Of a stretch of DNA of 64,000 nt, positions 1 to 8,741 are shown in pieces. The notes under the pieces are model-generated. The model was not told the DNA's origin, did no database searches, and saw only the letters and a program-made list of their open reading frames with translations. The position numbers were made by a program, and so were the translations under genes. The DNA lies in NCBI GenBank assembly GCA_023392125.1, contig JAEVZS010000002.1, positions 434,001 to 498,000 of the forward strand, given 5' to 3'. Source of the stretch: Bacteroidota bacterium (GTDB taxonomy: Bacteria > Bacteroidota > Bacteroidia > Cytophagales > Cytophagaceae). Position 1 is the first letter of the stretch. Every line of letters begins with the position of its first letter.

Positions 1-896
1 TCGATCAATTCTTTCTTTTTTGCAAGGTTTTCTTCCTGAACCTTTTTATGAAGGGCATTGAATTCATTCCTTTTTTGATATATCTGATCTGATGCCAGCT
101 TAAATCTGCTCCATAATACTTCTTGTTCTTCTTTTGGGACCGGCCCGACTAGTTTATATTCTTCATGAAGCTTTTTTAACTCCTTTATTGCCTCTCCGAT
201 ATTTTCTTCCTTGCTTAGCTGTTCTGCTTTTTCAATAATATCGATTTTGGATTCAAGATTTTTTTTCCGGTCAAGCTCTTTCAGTTCAAAATAGATGCTA
301 CGGTTATTATAGAACATTTCAACCAGGGCGTTGTAATTAGCCCATATTTCTTTTGAATAAGCAATGGGCACAGCTCCTATGTTTCTCCATTCGTTCTGTA
401 ATTCCTTAAATTGCGACAAGCTGGACGAAGTTTCTTCTCCGGAAGTAAGCTCTCTCAGTTTATCGAGAATATTGTTTTTGATACGAAGGTTTTTTTCTTT
501 TGCTTCTTCGAGAGAGGCTAGTTTGTCTGTTATTTCAGAACGAAGCTTTCCGTACAACTTTTCAAATGTAAGGGTAAGATCATCCTTTTTCAGCTGAAAA
601 TCTTCTTCCAGACCACCATCATGCAAAAACTGGTCTCTTGCTTCCCGACGTTCACTGTCAACAATATCGTCAAAATGTTGTTTGAGATCCCTCATGAAAG
701 TGGTAACTTTTTGTAAACCAGCGCTAAGAGTGAGATTCTTAAGTTCTTCTAAAAGTTCTTGTTTGGAATAGCTGGAAATGTCAGGGAAGGTATGGTCATC
801 ATCATTCAAATCATCATGATGTTCCTCAAGATTCACTGATTGAAGTTCATCTTGTACCAAATCTGGATTTTGGGCAAGTTCTTTATCGGATTGCAT
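1..896 (-). CDS. DUF349 domain protein, 3' end cut by window edge
   Basis: The reading frame starts at the ATG at 896 and stays open to the left edge, giving 298 residues without a stop, so the C-terminus lies outside the window. The N-terminal 100 residues are acidic and low in complexity. Two DUF349-type helical units follow, near residues 140-215 (W170, G174, P177, W185, F195) and 216-285 (G251, P252, W262), and the chain is rich in Lys/Glu and probably coiled coil. DUF349 proteins of Bacteroidota usually carry several such units, so about half the protein is probably missing. The molecular function of the family is not settled. It lies 21 bp downstream of yqgE on the same strand and is probably co-transcribed with it. 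Confidence 0.85.
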   Translation of the reverse strand, partial: MQSDKELAQNPDLVQDELQSVNLEEHHDDLNDDDHTFPDISSYSKQELLEELKNLTLSAGLQKVTTFMRDLKQHFDDIVDSERREARDQFLHDGGLEEDFQLKKDDLTLTFEKLYGKLRSEITDKLASLEEAKEKNLRIKNNILDKLRELTSGEETSSSLSQFKELQNEWRNIGAVPIAYSKEIWANYNALVEMFYNNRSIYFELKELDRKKNLESKIDIIEKAEQLSKEENIGEAIKELKKLHEEYKLVGPVPKEEQEVLWSRFKLASDQIYQKRNEFNALHKKVQEENLAKKKELI

Positions 897-917
897 AATG
901 GTAGATTTTATAGACTT

Positions 918-1463
918 TTAATTTAACCGTGGATCAATAGGATAATTCGAATACATTTTGTACTTGCCACCCATACTTTTAAGTATGTTGTGCCACATCA
1001 AGGGTGGGGCCATTAGCAGAACCTCATGTAAACTGGTATTTCCTACAATCCAGGTTTTTTCATTCATTTCCATAGTTAACTGATTGACATCCCAACCACT
1101 ATATCCCAAAAAAAATCGAAAATTGTCAGGATTCACTTTTCCGAATCTGGCAAGCTCAAAAAGCTGATCAAAGTCCCCGCCCATAAATACTCCATCACTG
1201 ATTTCCACCGAGTCATCAACAACATTGATTCCGGTATATATAAAATTTACACAATCCTGATCAACCGGACCACCGATGTATAATGGCTGGTTAAATTCAT
1301 TCATGTCTTCCAGAACATCATTTACTTTCAGAGCCGATGGCTTGTTCAATACCAGGCCTAATGTTCCGTTTTCATCATCCTCACATAACAATATTACACT
1401 TCGTTCGAAATTAGGATCGCCTAAAAACGGTTCCGCAATCAACAGCTTACCTTTCCCGACCAT
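918..1463 (-). CDS. YqgE/AlgH family protein (DUF179)
   Basis: The protein has 181 residues, the usual family size (about 180-190). The N-terminus matches the family core: GKLLIAEPFLGDPNFERSVI, then GTLGLVLNKPS at 33-43, then the GGPVDQD block. No signal peptide is present, so it should be cytosolic. The biochemical role of YqgE/AlgH is unknown; AlgH was first named as an alginate regulator in Pseudomonas. The next gene on the strand is the DUF349 protein, 21 bp away, so the two probably form an operon. The upstream side is divergent from pdxH. The family assignment is firm and the function is not known. Confidence 0.9.
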   Translation of the reverse strand: MVGKGKLLIAEPFLGDPNFERSVILLCEDDENGTLGLVLNKPSALKVNDVLEDMNEFNQPLYIGGPVDQDCVNFIYTGINVVDDSVEISDGVFMGGDFDQLFELARFGKVNPDNFRFFLGYSGWDVNQLTMEMNEKTWIVGNTSLHEVLLMAPPLMWHNILKSMGGKYKMYSNYPIDPRLN

Positions 1464-1610
1464 CTTTATATCGTATAAGATCTGGTTAACATCGTATTGA
1501 ATATAATAATAATCAATTTAGTGCACAAAAAAACTAAAATATTCATTGTTAACTATAAAAAAAACTAATAATATTTCAAAAATGTCTGAATTTATAAATG
1601 GCATATTAAG

Positions 1611-1618
1611 TAAATTTG
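1611..1618 (+). promoter_or_regulatory. -7 box (TAAATTTG) of pdxH
   Basis: An exact match to the Bacteroidota primary-sigma -7 consensus TAnnTTTG. It ends 3 nt before the ATG at 1622, so the transcript would start at about the first codon. No clear -33 TTG is seen at the usual distance. Confidence 0.55.
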
Positions 1619-1621
1619 TAT

Positions 1622-2272
1622 ATGAATCTGAGTGAAAATAAGGCATTGGCACATATCCGTCAGGAATATACCAGTCGTGAGCTTCTTGAAAATACTATCA
1701 ACAGAGATCCCTTTGTACAGTTTGGCCTATGGATGGATGAAGCGATAAAGTCATGTGTGCTGGAACCGACAGCAATGAATCTGGCCACAGTGGATGAAAG
1801 CAATCGTCCAAGTTCGCGGATTGTCCTTCTGAAGGGGTTTAGCGAGAAGGGTTTTGTGTTTTTCACCAATTATGCAAGCCGAAAAGGCCGGGCACTGGAG
1901 AAGAATCATTATGCTGCTATTAATTTTTTTTGGCCTGAGCTGGAGAGACAGGTTCGTATTGAGGGTACTATCAGTTATACATCGAGGGAAGAATCCAATG
2001 AATATTTTAGCAGTCGTCCACGCGGAAGTCAGATAGGTGCATGGGGGTCTCCTCAGAGTCAGCTTATAGAAAAAAAAGAGCTGGAGGAAAAGGTAAAGGA
2101 ACAGGAACAGCAATGGCAGGATCAGATTATACCCTGCCCGCAAATATGGGGTGGCTATAATCTGGTACCTGATTATTTCGAATTCTGGCAGGGACGCCCA
2201 AGCCGCCTGCATGACAGGCTGACATTCACTCTGGAAGATCAGAATTGGATTATAAGACGGATAGCGCCATAG
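1622..2272 (+). CDS. pdxH: Pyridoxamine 5'-phosphate oxidase
   Basis: FMN-dependent enzyme that oxidises pyridoxamine or pyridoxine 5'-phosphate to pyridoxal 5'-phosphate, the last step of PLP supply. The 216-residue protein has the FMN-binding segment around SSRIVLLKGFSEKGFVFFTN, the motif SRKGRALEKN, and the conserved C-terminal GRPSRLHDR region that binds substrate phosphate. The frame can be extended 6 nt to a TTG at 1616, but that codon lies inside a TAAATTTG promoter box, so the ATG at 1622 is chosen. It converges on bshB1 with 22 bp between stops. The mRNA is predicted to be leaderless or nearly so. No active-site loss was noticed. Confidence 0.95.
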   Translation: MNLSENKALAHIRQEYTSRELLENTINRDPFVQFGLWMDEAIKSCVLEPTAMNLATVDESNRPSSRIVLLKGFSEKGFVFFTNYASRKGRALEKNHYAAINFFWPELERQVRIEGTISYTSREESNEYFSSRPRGSQIGAWGSPQSQLIEKKELEEKVKEQEQQWQDQIIPCPQIWGGYNLVPDYFEFWQGRPSRLHDRLTFTLEDQNWIIRRIAP

Positions 2273-2294
2273 CAATGATCGGGCGATCTGTTTT

Positions 2295-3023
2295 TTATAG
2301 TAGCTGGCTCAGGTCCCTGATACCGATATGTCTTCCCTGATCGGTATTAAATCCTTCACCATATCGGGCTCCGATACTATGCCCGAGTTCAAGAGCTCTG
2401 GCTTCAATAAAGGTAAAAAACTCCGGAGTAGATATATAGGTTTGAGGCCCGCCATCCATATCCGGAGTATAAAACTGTGTTTTGAAAGCCCTGATCGCTT
2501 GGGCTTTCTGGAGCCAGAAATTACTGATATCAACTACAAAATCAGGCTTTATATACCTGTCCTGGATAAAATGATAAACCCGGGACGGGCGCCATGGCTC
2601 CTGAGTGCTATTATGGTCATCAAGGGTTTCTATTTTAGAAAGCCCGGATAGAAAGCATGCCCGTGAGACAAGATTTCCACCTCGCCCATGATCCGGATGC
2701 CTGTCATAAAGAGCATTCGTCAGAACAATATCGGGTTGGTATCTTCTGATCACTGAAATTATTTTAAGCAGGGAATCTTTTTCCTCTTCGAAAAAACCAT
2801 CAGCCAGACCAAGATTTTCTCTGACTGACAAACCCAGGATTTGAGCGGCTTCTGCTGCCTCGGCGGCTCGGTCTTCAATGGTACCTCTTGTTCCCAATTC
2901 TCCCCTGGTAAGATCTACAATACCGGCTTTTTTTCCTTGTGCTGTAAAGGAAAGAATGGTGCCTGCACAGCACAGCTCAGCATCATCCGGATGAGCTGCT
3001 AACACTAGTAAGTCTAATTTCAT
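2295..3023 (-). CDS. bshB1: Bacillithiol biosynthesis deacetylase BshB1
   Basis: LmbE/PIG-L family Zn-dependent deacetylase that removes the acetyl group from N-acetylglucosaminyl-L-malate in bacillithiol synthesis. The 242-residue protein shows the metal-binding AHPDDAELCCAGT motif at its start, the GELGTRGT loop, and RHPDHGRGGNLVSRA near the middle, all typical of BshB1. The frame runs 23 codons further upstream into the preceding gene, but the family begins MKLDLLVLAAHPDD, so the ATG at 3023 is used. It is the third gene after trxB and the M23 peptidase (43-nt gap), so bacillithiol synthesis and thioredoxin reduction are probably co-expressed. bshA and bshC are not in the window. Confidence 0.93.
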   Translation of the reverse strand: MKLDLLVLAAHPDDAELCCAGTILSFTAQGKKAGIVDLTRGELGTRGTIEDRAAEAAEAAQILGLSVRENLGLADGFFEEEKDSLLKIISVIRRYQPDIVLTNALYDRHPDHGRGGNLVSRACFLSGLSKIETLDDHNSTQEPWRPSRVYHFIQDRYIKPDFVVDISNFWLQKAQAIRAFKTQFYTPDMDGGPQTYISTPEFFTFIEARALELGHSIGARYGEGFNTDQGRHIGIRDLSQLL

Positions 3024-3066
3024 GAAAAGTAATGTATGGGGAAATATAAGAGAAAAGGATTCGGAG

Positions 3067-4080
3067 TTACCGAATCCTGATTCTTTGTCCAACGCGAAGG
3101 ACTGTTTTGGTAGATATATTATTCAGACGACATATTGTACTTACAGGAACGCGATATTTTTTACTGAGTCCGCTCAGCGTTTCACCTGATCGTATCCGAT
3201 GATATACAACCTGTCTTGCTACACGAACATAATCAAAATGTTCCGGAGCCAGATTAAAAGTTGAGTTATTGAGACGGTTATTCGGAAAATCAAAAACAAT
3301 ATGCGGGTCAATGGCATTGCCTTCATAGCGGACTTCATAATGCAGATGGGGCCCGGTGCTCCTGCCTGTGTTGCCACCCAATCCGATAATTTCGCCTGCT
3401 TTTACAAGCTGACCGACTTTTACCTTGCTTTCGCTCAGGTGCCCGTACAATGTTTCCAAACCATTATAATGCCTCACGAGAACATAATTTCCGTACCCGC
3501 CGCCATCATATCGATTAATCCGTACTATGCCGTCAAATGATGCATATACAGGGTCTCCTGTAATAAGATGAAGGTCTGTGCCATAATGCCAGCGCCAGTG
3601 CCTCATACCGAAGGCTGAATTTATCCGGCAGTCATTGAGCGGCATTGACCACATCATATTGTTGAGACTATCATACAGCTGGAAAGCAATCGTGTCTTTG
3701 TAAGAAGTGGGGTCAACTTTATAGGGGTTTACTGTGCGAGAGTCCCAAATGGCATAATATTCCGCAATTGTCACCCATACGCAGTCCATTCGCATTTCTT
3801 CTGTAACTTCGACAATACTAAAATCTTCTTCCAGTACAGTTGTACTGTCTTCTTCCTCAAGCAAGGTTAGCTCCCGCTCAGGATTGAAATATATGGCCTG
3901 CCCCTGATCGTTTACAATCTCATCTTCAAACAAAATTTCTTCTGTATCCGGTTCTGAATATTGGATAGCAGGAGCTTTAATCTGAAAAAAGTCCTTATAC
4001 TTTTTCGGATCTTGTTCCTGCCCGTATCCGGAATATATAATACCTGTGAATAACAGTAAGCTAAATAAATAATATCGCAT
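3067..4080 (-). CDS. M23 family metallopeptidase with C-terminal LysM domain
   Basis: A 337-residue secreted murein endopeptidase-like protein. Residues 1-20 form a signal peptide. Residues 21-100 are an acidic, poorly conserved stretch. The M23 (LytM/peptidase_M23) domain covers about 150-262 with Zn ligands H165 and D169 (HYGTD) and the HxH pair H245/H247 (GPHLHYE). Residues 292-337 form one LysM repeat (SGETLSGLSKKY, then LRVGQRI), which should bind peptidoglycan. All catalytic ligands are present, so it is probably an active cell-wall hydrolase rather than an EnvC/NlpD-like activator. It starts 9 nt after the trxB stop, so the two are co-transcribed. Confidence 0.9.
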   Translation of the reverse strand: MRYYLFSLLLFTGIIYSGYGQEQDPKKYKDFFQIKAPAIQYSEPDTEEILFEDEIVNDQGQAIYFNPERELTLLEEEDSTTVLEEDFSIVEVTEEMRMDCVWVTIAEYYAIWDSRTVNPYKVDPTSYKDTIAFQLYDSLNNMMWSMPLNDCRINSAFGMRHWRWHYGTDLHLITGDPVYASFDGIVRINRYDGGGYGNYVLVRHYNGLETLYGHLSESKVKVGQLVKAGEIIGLGGNTGRSTGPHLHYEVRYEGNAIDPHIVFDFPNNRLNNSTFNLAPEHFDYVRVARQVVYHRIRSGETLSGLSKKYRVPVSTICRLNNISTKTVLRVGQRIRIR

Positions 4081-4089
4081 CTCGAATAA

Positions 4090-5028
4090 CTAGACCAACT
4101 CTTTTGCAGCCAGGAAGCGTTCTGCATCCAGGGCAGCCATACAACCAGTACCCGCAGCAGTAACCGCCTGGCGATATACATGATCCTGTGCATCACCGCA
4201 GGCAAATACTCCTTCTATATTTGTTCTGGTACTTCCCGGAATAGTTTTTATATAACCATTTTCGTCCATTTCAATCCAGTCTTTGAATACATCTGTATTG
4301 GGCTGATGGCCGATAGCAACAAAAAAACCGGTGATGTCCAATTCTCTGAGTTCTCCCGTTTGTTTGTTGCGAACACGAACCCCGTTTACTTCATCATTCC
4401 CCAGAATTTCTTCAGTTTCTGTATTCCATAAAACTTCGATATTGGGCGTATTCAGCACTCTTTTTTGCATAATATTAGATGCCCTCATTTCATCTCTGCG
4501 AACGATCATATAAACTTTCTTACAAAGTTTTGACAGGTAGGTAGCCTCTTCACATGCTGTATCTCCAGCTCCTATAATTGCTACATCCTGTCCTCTGAAG
4601 AAAAAGCCATCACAGACAGCACATGCAGAAACCCCTTTCCCGTTCAGCCTCGCCTCAGATTCTATTCCAAGCCATTTGGCAGAGGCGCCTGTAGAGATGA
4701 TTACTGTATCTGTCAGAATCAGATGACTATCATCAATAATGACTTTATGTACAGGTCCGGAAAAGTCAACTTTGGTAGCGATTCCATAACGAATATCTGT
4801 TCCGAAACGTTCGGCCTGTTTTTTGAAATCTTCCATCATCTGAGGACCTATGACCCCATCAGGATATCCCGGAAAATTCTCAACATCGTTGGTGATCATT
4901 AACTGACCTCCTGGCTGCGGCCCCTGATACATAATTGGTTTCATGCCGGCTCTGGCAGCATAAATAGCTGCAGTATAGCCGGCCGGACCTGATCCTATAA
5001 TTAAACAACCGGTTTTTTCTTCTGACAT
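4090..5028 (-). CDS. trxB: Thioredoxin-disulfide reductase
   Basis: FAD/NADPH enzyme that reduces thioredoxin. The 312-residue protein has the N-terminal FAD motif GSGPAGYTAA (12-21), the redox pair C136-A-V-C139, the NADPH motif GAGDTA (153-158), and the C-terminal FAD block GDAQDHVYRQAVTAAGTG. The frame extends 35 codons upstream, but that stretch reads through a promoter-like region and does not resemble the family, so the ATG at 5028 is chosen. A rho-independent terminator (5105-5130) separates it from rpoD, so it needs its own promoter; a strong sigma-54-type element lies at 5097-5082. It heads the operon trxB - M23 peptidase - bshB1. Confidence 0.97.
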   Translation of the reverse strand: MSEEKTGCLIIGSGPAGYTAAIYAARAGMKPIMYQGPQPGGQLMITNDVENFPGYPDGVIGPQMMEDFKKQAERFGTDIRYGIATKVDFSGPVHKVIIDDSHLILTDTVIISTGASAKWLGIESEARLNGKGVSACAVCDGFFFRGQDVAIIGAGDTACEEATYLSKLCKKVYMIVRRDEMRASNIMQKRVLNTPNIEVLWNTETEEILGNDEVNGVRVRNKQTGELRELDITGFFVAIGHQPNTDVFKDWIEMDENGYIKTIPGSTRTNIEGVFACGDAQDHVYRQAVTAAGTGCMAALDAERFLAAKELV

Positions 5029-5081
5029 AATTCTTTTTTTTAGCGAATTTCGTAAAATAAACTGTTGAAACAAGCCTTTAA

Positions 5082-5097
5082 TGCAATCCGTTTGCCA
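5082..5097 (-). promoter_or_regulatory. Candidate sigma-54 (-24/-12) promoter of trxB operon
   Basis: On the minus strand the sequence reads TGGCAAACGGATTGCA. The GG at 5096-5095 and the GC at 5084-5083 are separated by exactly 10 nt, as sigma-54 promoters require, and the only departure from TGGCAC-N5-TTGCA is one base. The predicted start lies near 5072, leaving a leader of about 44 nt to trxB. Confidence 0.6.
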
Positions 5098-5104
5098 AGT
5101 CACT

Positions 5105-5130
5105 AATAAAAAAGCCCCTTGGCGGGGCTG
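5105..5130 (-). terminator. Rho-independent terminator after rpoD
   Basis: The stem AGCCCC (5113-5118) pairs with GGGGCT (5124-5129) around a 5-nt loop. On the minus strand it is followed by a run of six T. It sits 15 nt past the rpoD stop and isolates rpoD from trxB. Confidence 0.85.
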
Positions 5131-5144
5131 CATTTATGCATTAT

Positions 5145-6008
5145 TTAACCAAGATAAGGTTTTAGGGGCTTACTTCTGGATGAATGCCGGAGTCGCCTTA
5201 TCGCTTTTTCTTTAATCTGTCGTACTCTTTCTCTGGTGAGACCAAAGCGTTCACCTATTTCTTCCAATGTCAGCGGACTTTCGCCATTTAACCCGAAATA
5301 TAAAGTGACTACGTCGGCTTCCCGTTGGGTAAGTGTGGACAAGGTGCGCATAACTTCCCTGCGCAGAGAGTCATTCATTAAGCCAAAATCCGGCTTGACC
5401 TCGCCGTCATTTTCAAGTACATCCAGCAAACTGTTCTCTTCTCCCTGAATAAACGGAGCATCCATAGAAACATGTTTCCCGGATATTTTAAGTGTATCAA
5501 CGACTTCATCAGCCGATAATTCAAGAACCTCTGCCAGTTCCTCCGGCGAAGGTTCTCTTTCATATTTCTGCTCCAGATCGGAGAACGTTTTGGAAATTTT
5601 ATTGAGTGAACCAACCCGGTTTAATGGTAACCGGACAATACGTGACTGTTCGGCCAAGGCCTGGAGAATAGATTGCCTGATCCACCAGACTGCATAAGAA
5701 ATAAACTTAAATCCTCTCGTTTCGTCAAAACGCTGGGCTGCTTTAATCAGCCCCAGATTCCCTTCATTTATCAAATCGCCAAGAGTGAGCCCCTGATTCT
5801 GATACTGCTTGGAAACAGAAACAACAAATCGCAGATTGGCTTTTGTTAATTTCTCCAATGCAAGCTGGTCACCTTCACGTATTCTTCTTGCCAGTTCAAC
5901 CTCTTCATCAGGTGTAAGTAAGTCAACTTTTCCAATCTCCTGAAGGTACTTATCAAGAGATTGGCTTTCTCTATTCGTTATTTGTTTACTAATTTTAAGC
6001 TGTCTCAT
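5145..6008 (-). CDS. rpoD: Primary RNA polymerase sigma factor (RpoD/SigA type)
   Basis: The 287-residue sigma-70 factor of Bacteroidota type lacks the long N-terminal region 1.1 and the non-conserved insert. Region 1.2 covers about 16-50 (LDKYLQEIGKVDLLTPDEE), region 2 about 55-125 (DLINEGNLGLIKAAQRFDE, then FKFISYAVWWIRQSI), region 3 about 130-200, and region 4 about 220-285 with the helix-turn-helix LTLEEIGERFGLTRERVRQI. This family recognises the TAnnTTTG promoters seen throughout the window. It is followed directly by a strong terminator. pnp lies 103 bp upstream on the same strand. The missing region 1.1 is normal for the phylum. Confidence 0.96.
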   Translation of the reverse strand: MRQLKISKQITNRESQSLDKYLQEIGKVDLLTPDEEVELARRIREGDQLALEKLTKANLRFVVSVSKQYQNQGLTLGDLINEGNLGLIKAAQRFDETRGFKFISYAVWWIRQSILQALAEQSRIVRLPLNRVGSLNKISKTFSDLEQKYEREPSPEELAEVLELSADEVVDTLKISGKHVSMDAPFIQGEENSLLDVLENDGEVKPDFGLMNDSLRREVMRTLSTLTQREADVVTLYFGLNGESPLTLEEIGERFGLTRERVRQIKEKAIRRLRHSSRSKPLKPYLG

Positions 6009-6111
6009 TCTTGCAAGGTAGATGAAGTTTAAAAATTAATTAAAACACTTGCGTAATAACGTAAAGAAGTTTTTAAAAGTTCACATTTTTATTTCTAATC
6101 AACTATTTATT

Positions 6112-8262
6112 TTATGATTCTGATGAAGTTTCCTTTTTTTCCGGCCTGGGAAGCAACACTTTTCTGCTAAGTCTGAACTTACCTGTTTTTTTGTCAACTT
6201 CGATAAGCTTAACTTTTACTTCTTCTCCAACTTCGAGCACACCTTCCATATTTTCAAGGCGTTCCCACTTTATTTCAGATATATGAAGTAAGCCGTCCTT
6301 ACCAGGCATGAATTCGACAAAAGCGCCGAATGGCATAATTGATTTAACTTTTCCATTGTATACCTCTCCTATTTCGGGAACAGATACAATTCCTTTTACC
6401 CAGTTTACAGCTTTCTCCATCATATCTTTGTCTTTGGCAAAGATTGAAACAAGTCCGCCGGTTTCAATTTCTTCAATTACTACGGTTGCGCCAGTCACTT
6501 TCTGGATTTCCTGAACTACTTTTCCACCAGGACCTATTACAGCTCCGATCATGTCACGTGGAATAAGCATTGAATGAGAACGAGGTGTATGTTCTTTGTA
6601 GTCGCCTCTTGATTCAGGAAGGACTTCAAGCATTTTTCCCAGGATATGTATTCTTCCCTGCTTGGCCTGCTCAAGTGCCTGTGCAAGAATTTCGTAGGAT
6701 AATCCTTCCACCTTCATGTCCATCTGACAGGCGGTAATACCTTTACTTGTTCCGCATACTTTGAAGTCCATATCGCCCAGGTGATCTTCATCACCAAGAA
6801 TATCTGAAAGCACTGCCCAGCGTCCGGTTTTGCTATCGGATATCAGTCCCATAGCGATACCTGAGACAGGCTGCTCTATTTTCACTCCGGCGTCCATAAG
6901 AGCAAGGGTTCCGGCACAAACAGTTGCCATAGATGATGAACCGTTTGACTCCAGAATATCAGAAACAATACGAACTGTATAAGGGTTCTTGTCCGGCGCA
7001 GGAATCATGCGCTTTAAGGCGCGGTAAGCAAGGTTTCCGTGTCCGATTTCTCTTCGTCCGGGACCTCTGTTGGGCTTAACTTCGCCTGTAGAAAAGCCAG
7101 GGAAATTATAATGAAGCATAAACTTGCTGGTGCCTGATATCAGAGCGCTGTCAATCAGCTGCTCGTCAAGCTTTGTTCCCAGCGTTACGGTTGTAAGAGA
7201 CTGCGTTTCTCCTCTTGTAAATACGGCCGAACCATGTGCTGAAGGCAGATAGTCTACCTCGCACCAGATATTCCGGATCTGATCAAGTGAGCGTCCGTCC
7301 AGACGGTATCTCTTGTCCAAAACCATATTCCGGACAGCTTCTTTTTCTATTTTATGGTAGTATACATCAATCAGACTGGATGTAAAGTCATCCGGAGCTT
7401 CTTCAAGATTTGCGATAAATTCTTCTTTGATGGCCTTGAAGCGTTCTTTCCGATCACTTTTGTTGGCAAGTTTCTGGCCGGCTACCTTAAAAGCTTTGCC
7501 ATAAAGAGCTTCATGCATTTTAGCATAAAGTTCCTCATTATGTTTTTCATGAGAGTATTCCTGCTTCTTTTCTTTACCGGCAGCTTTTTCAAACTCCTTC
7601 AAAATCACGCAGTGCTCTTTTATTGCTTCATGAGCAATCTTTAAAGCTTCAAGCATGTCTGCTTCGCTGACTTCAGCCATTTCCCCTTCCACCATGATAA
7701 TATTATCATAGGATGCGCCTACAATAAGATCAATATCGGCTTTTTCAAGATCTGCCGGCTTGGGATTAATCAGAAATTCGCCTTCACAACGAGCCACTCT
7801 GACTTCTGATATCGGGCCATTGAAAGGAATATCCGATACAGCAAGAGCCGCCGCCGCTGCAAGTCCGGCCAGCGCATCTGGCTGGTTATTGGGATCTGCA
7901 GAGATCATGGTAATCATGATTTGCACATCGGCATGGTAGTCATCCGGAAACATCGGGCGCAAAACGCGGTCGACCAGTCTTGAAATCAGAACTTCCTGAT
8001 CGCTTAGTTTGCCTTCTCTTCTGAGAAATCCTCCCGGAATTTTTCCGGCAGAGGCAAATTTTTCCTGATAATCTACCGATAGAGGAAGAAAATCTACTCC
8101 CTCCTTTGCATCTTTGGCAGCAACGGCCGTTGCAAGCAACATTGTATTTCCCATTCTGATAACAGCGGAACCATTGGCTTGCTTAGCCAGTTTGCCCGTC
8201 TCCAGAATGATCTCACGACCGTCTTTTAAATTTATTTTTTTAGTAATAACTTGTGGAAACAT
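6112..8262 (-). CDS. pnp: Polyribonucleotide nucleotidyltransferase (PNPase)
   Basis: Phosphorolytic 3'-5' exoribonuclease and component of RNA decay. The 716-residue protein has two RNase PH domains (about 10-230 and 320-545), a KH domain with the GPGG loop (MIGAVIGPGGKVVQEI, about 570-585), and an S1 domain (GAFVEFMPGKDGLLHISEI) near the end. The phosphate-binding segment ESNGSSSMATVC of the second core domain is intact. It lies downstream of rpsO on the same strand with a hairpin between them, as in the rpsO-pnp arrangement of many bacteria. Confidence 0.97.
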   Translation of the reverse strand: MFPQVITKKINLKDGREIILETGKLAKQANGSAVIRMGNTMLLATAVAAKDAKEGVDFLPLSVDYQEKFASAGKIPGGFLRREGKLSDQEVLISRLVDRVLRPMFPDDYHADVQIMITMISADPNNQPDALAGLAAAAALAVSDIPFNGPISEVRVARCEGEFLINPKPADLEKADIDLIVGASYDNIIMVEGEMAEVSEADMLEALKIAHEAIKEHCVILKEFEKAAGKEKKQEYSHEKHNEELYAKMHEALYGKAFKVAGQKLANKSDRKERFKAIKEEFIANLEEAPDDFTSSLIDVYYHKIEKEAVRNMVLDKRYRLDGRSLDQIRNIWCEVDYLPSAHGSAVFTRGETQSLTTVTLGTKLDEQLIDSALISGTSKFMLHYNFPGFSTGEVKPNRGPGRREIGHGNLAYRALKRMIPAPDKNPYTVRIVSDILESNGSSSMATVCAGTLALMDAGVKIEQPVSGIAMGLISDSKTGRWAVLSDILGDEDHLGDMDFKVCGTSKGITACQMDMKVEGLSYEILAQALEQAKQGRIHILGKMLEVLPESRGDYKEHTPRSHSMLIPRDMIGAVIGPGGKVVQEIQKVTGATVVIEEIETGGLVSIFAKDKDMMEKAVNWVKGIVSVPEIGEVYNGKVKSIMPFGAFVEFMPGKDGLLHISEIKWERLENMEGVLEVGEEVKVKLIEVDKKTGKFRLSRKVLLPRPEKKETSSES

Positions 8263-8340
8263 AGTTCAATAACAAATAGAACAAAAACTTTGTCTTAAAA
8301 ATTGAGTTTTTTTCAAAACTTCCTGGGATGGTATGATATG

Positions 8341-8372
8341 AAAGAGGGAACCTTTTTCAAGATCCCCTCTTT
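8341..8372 (-). terminator. Hairpin between rpsO and pnp
   Basis: AAAGAGGG (8341-8348) can pair with CCCTCTTT (8365-8372). On the minus strand it follows the rpsO stop by 18 nt, but the trailing T-run is short. It may be a partial terminator or an mRNA-processing hairpin. Confidence 0.45.
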
Positions 8373-8389
8373 AATTGGCACAGCTTTTT

Positions 8390-8659
8390 TTACTTTCTGA
8401 TATTAAGCTTGGCGATTATCGCTCTGTATCGCTCAATTTCAGTCTTGTGGAGATAATCAAGAAGTCTTCTTCTTTTTCCTACCAGCTTAAGAAGACCAAG
8501 ACGTGTTGAATAATCTTTTTTGTTGCTTTTTAAATGCTCAGTCAAATGGTTGATTCTGTGAGTGAACAATGCGATTTGAGATTCAGCGGAACCAGTATCT
8601 TTCTCAGATTTTCCGTTGCTTTTAAAAAGTTCTTCCTTAATTTCTTTGGTTAAATACAT
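8390..8659 (-). CDS. rpsO: 30S ribosomal protein S15
   Basis: The 89-residue protein matches S15 over its whole length: TGSAESQIALFTHRINHLTEHLK and then the RLGLLKLVGKRRRLLDYL core. It binds 16S rRNA early in 30S assembly and in other bacteria represses its own translation. It has a well-formed promoter 45 nt upstream and is followed by a hairpin and pnp. Confidence 0.98.
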   Translation of the reverse strand: MYLTKEIKEELFKSNGKSEKDTGSAESQIALFTHRINHLTEHLKSNKKDYSTRLGLLKLVGKRRRLLDYLHKTEIERYRAIIAKLNIRK

Positions 8660-8703
8660 TTCAGTATCCGGTATTATATTAATAGTTTTCTTATATCAAG
8701 TTG

Positions 8704-8734
8704 CAAAAGTAAATACTCTATTTGTGAATGACAA
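8704..8734 (-). promoter_or_regulatory. Promoter of rpsO (TTG-N20-TACTTTTG)
   Basis: The minus-strand -7 box TACTTTTG lies at 8711-8704 and the -33 TTG at 8734-8732, with a 20-nt spacer. Both elements and the spacing fit the Bacteroidota housekeeping promoter. Confidence 0.65.
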
Positions 8735-8741
8735 GTTTATT

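Noticed and set aside
2276..2300. Terminator between pdxH and bshB1
   Set aside because: GATCG-GG-CGATC is followed by T's, but the loop of two bases is too small for a stable hairpin.
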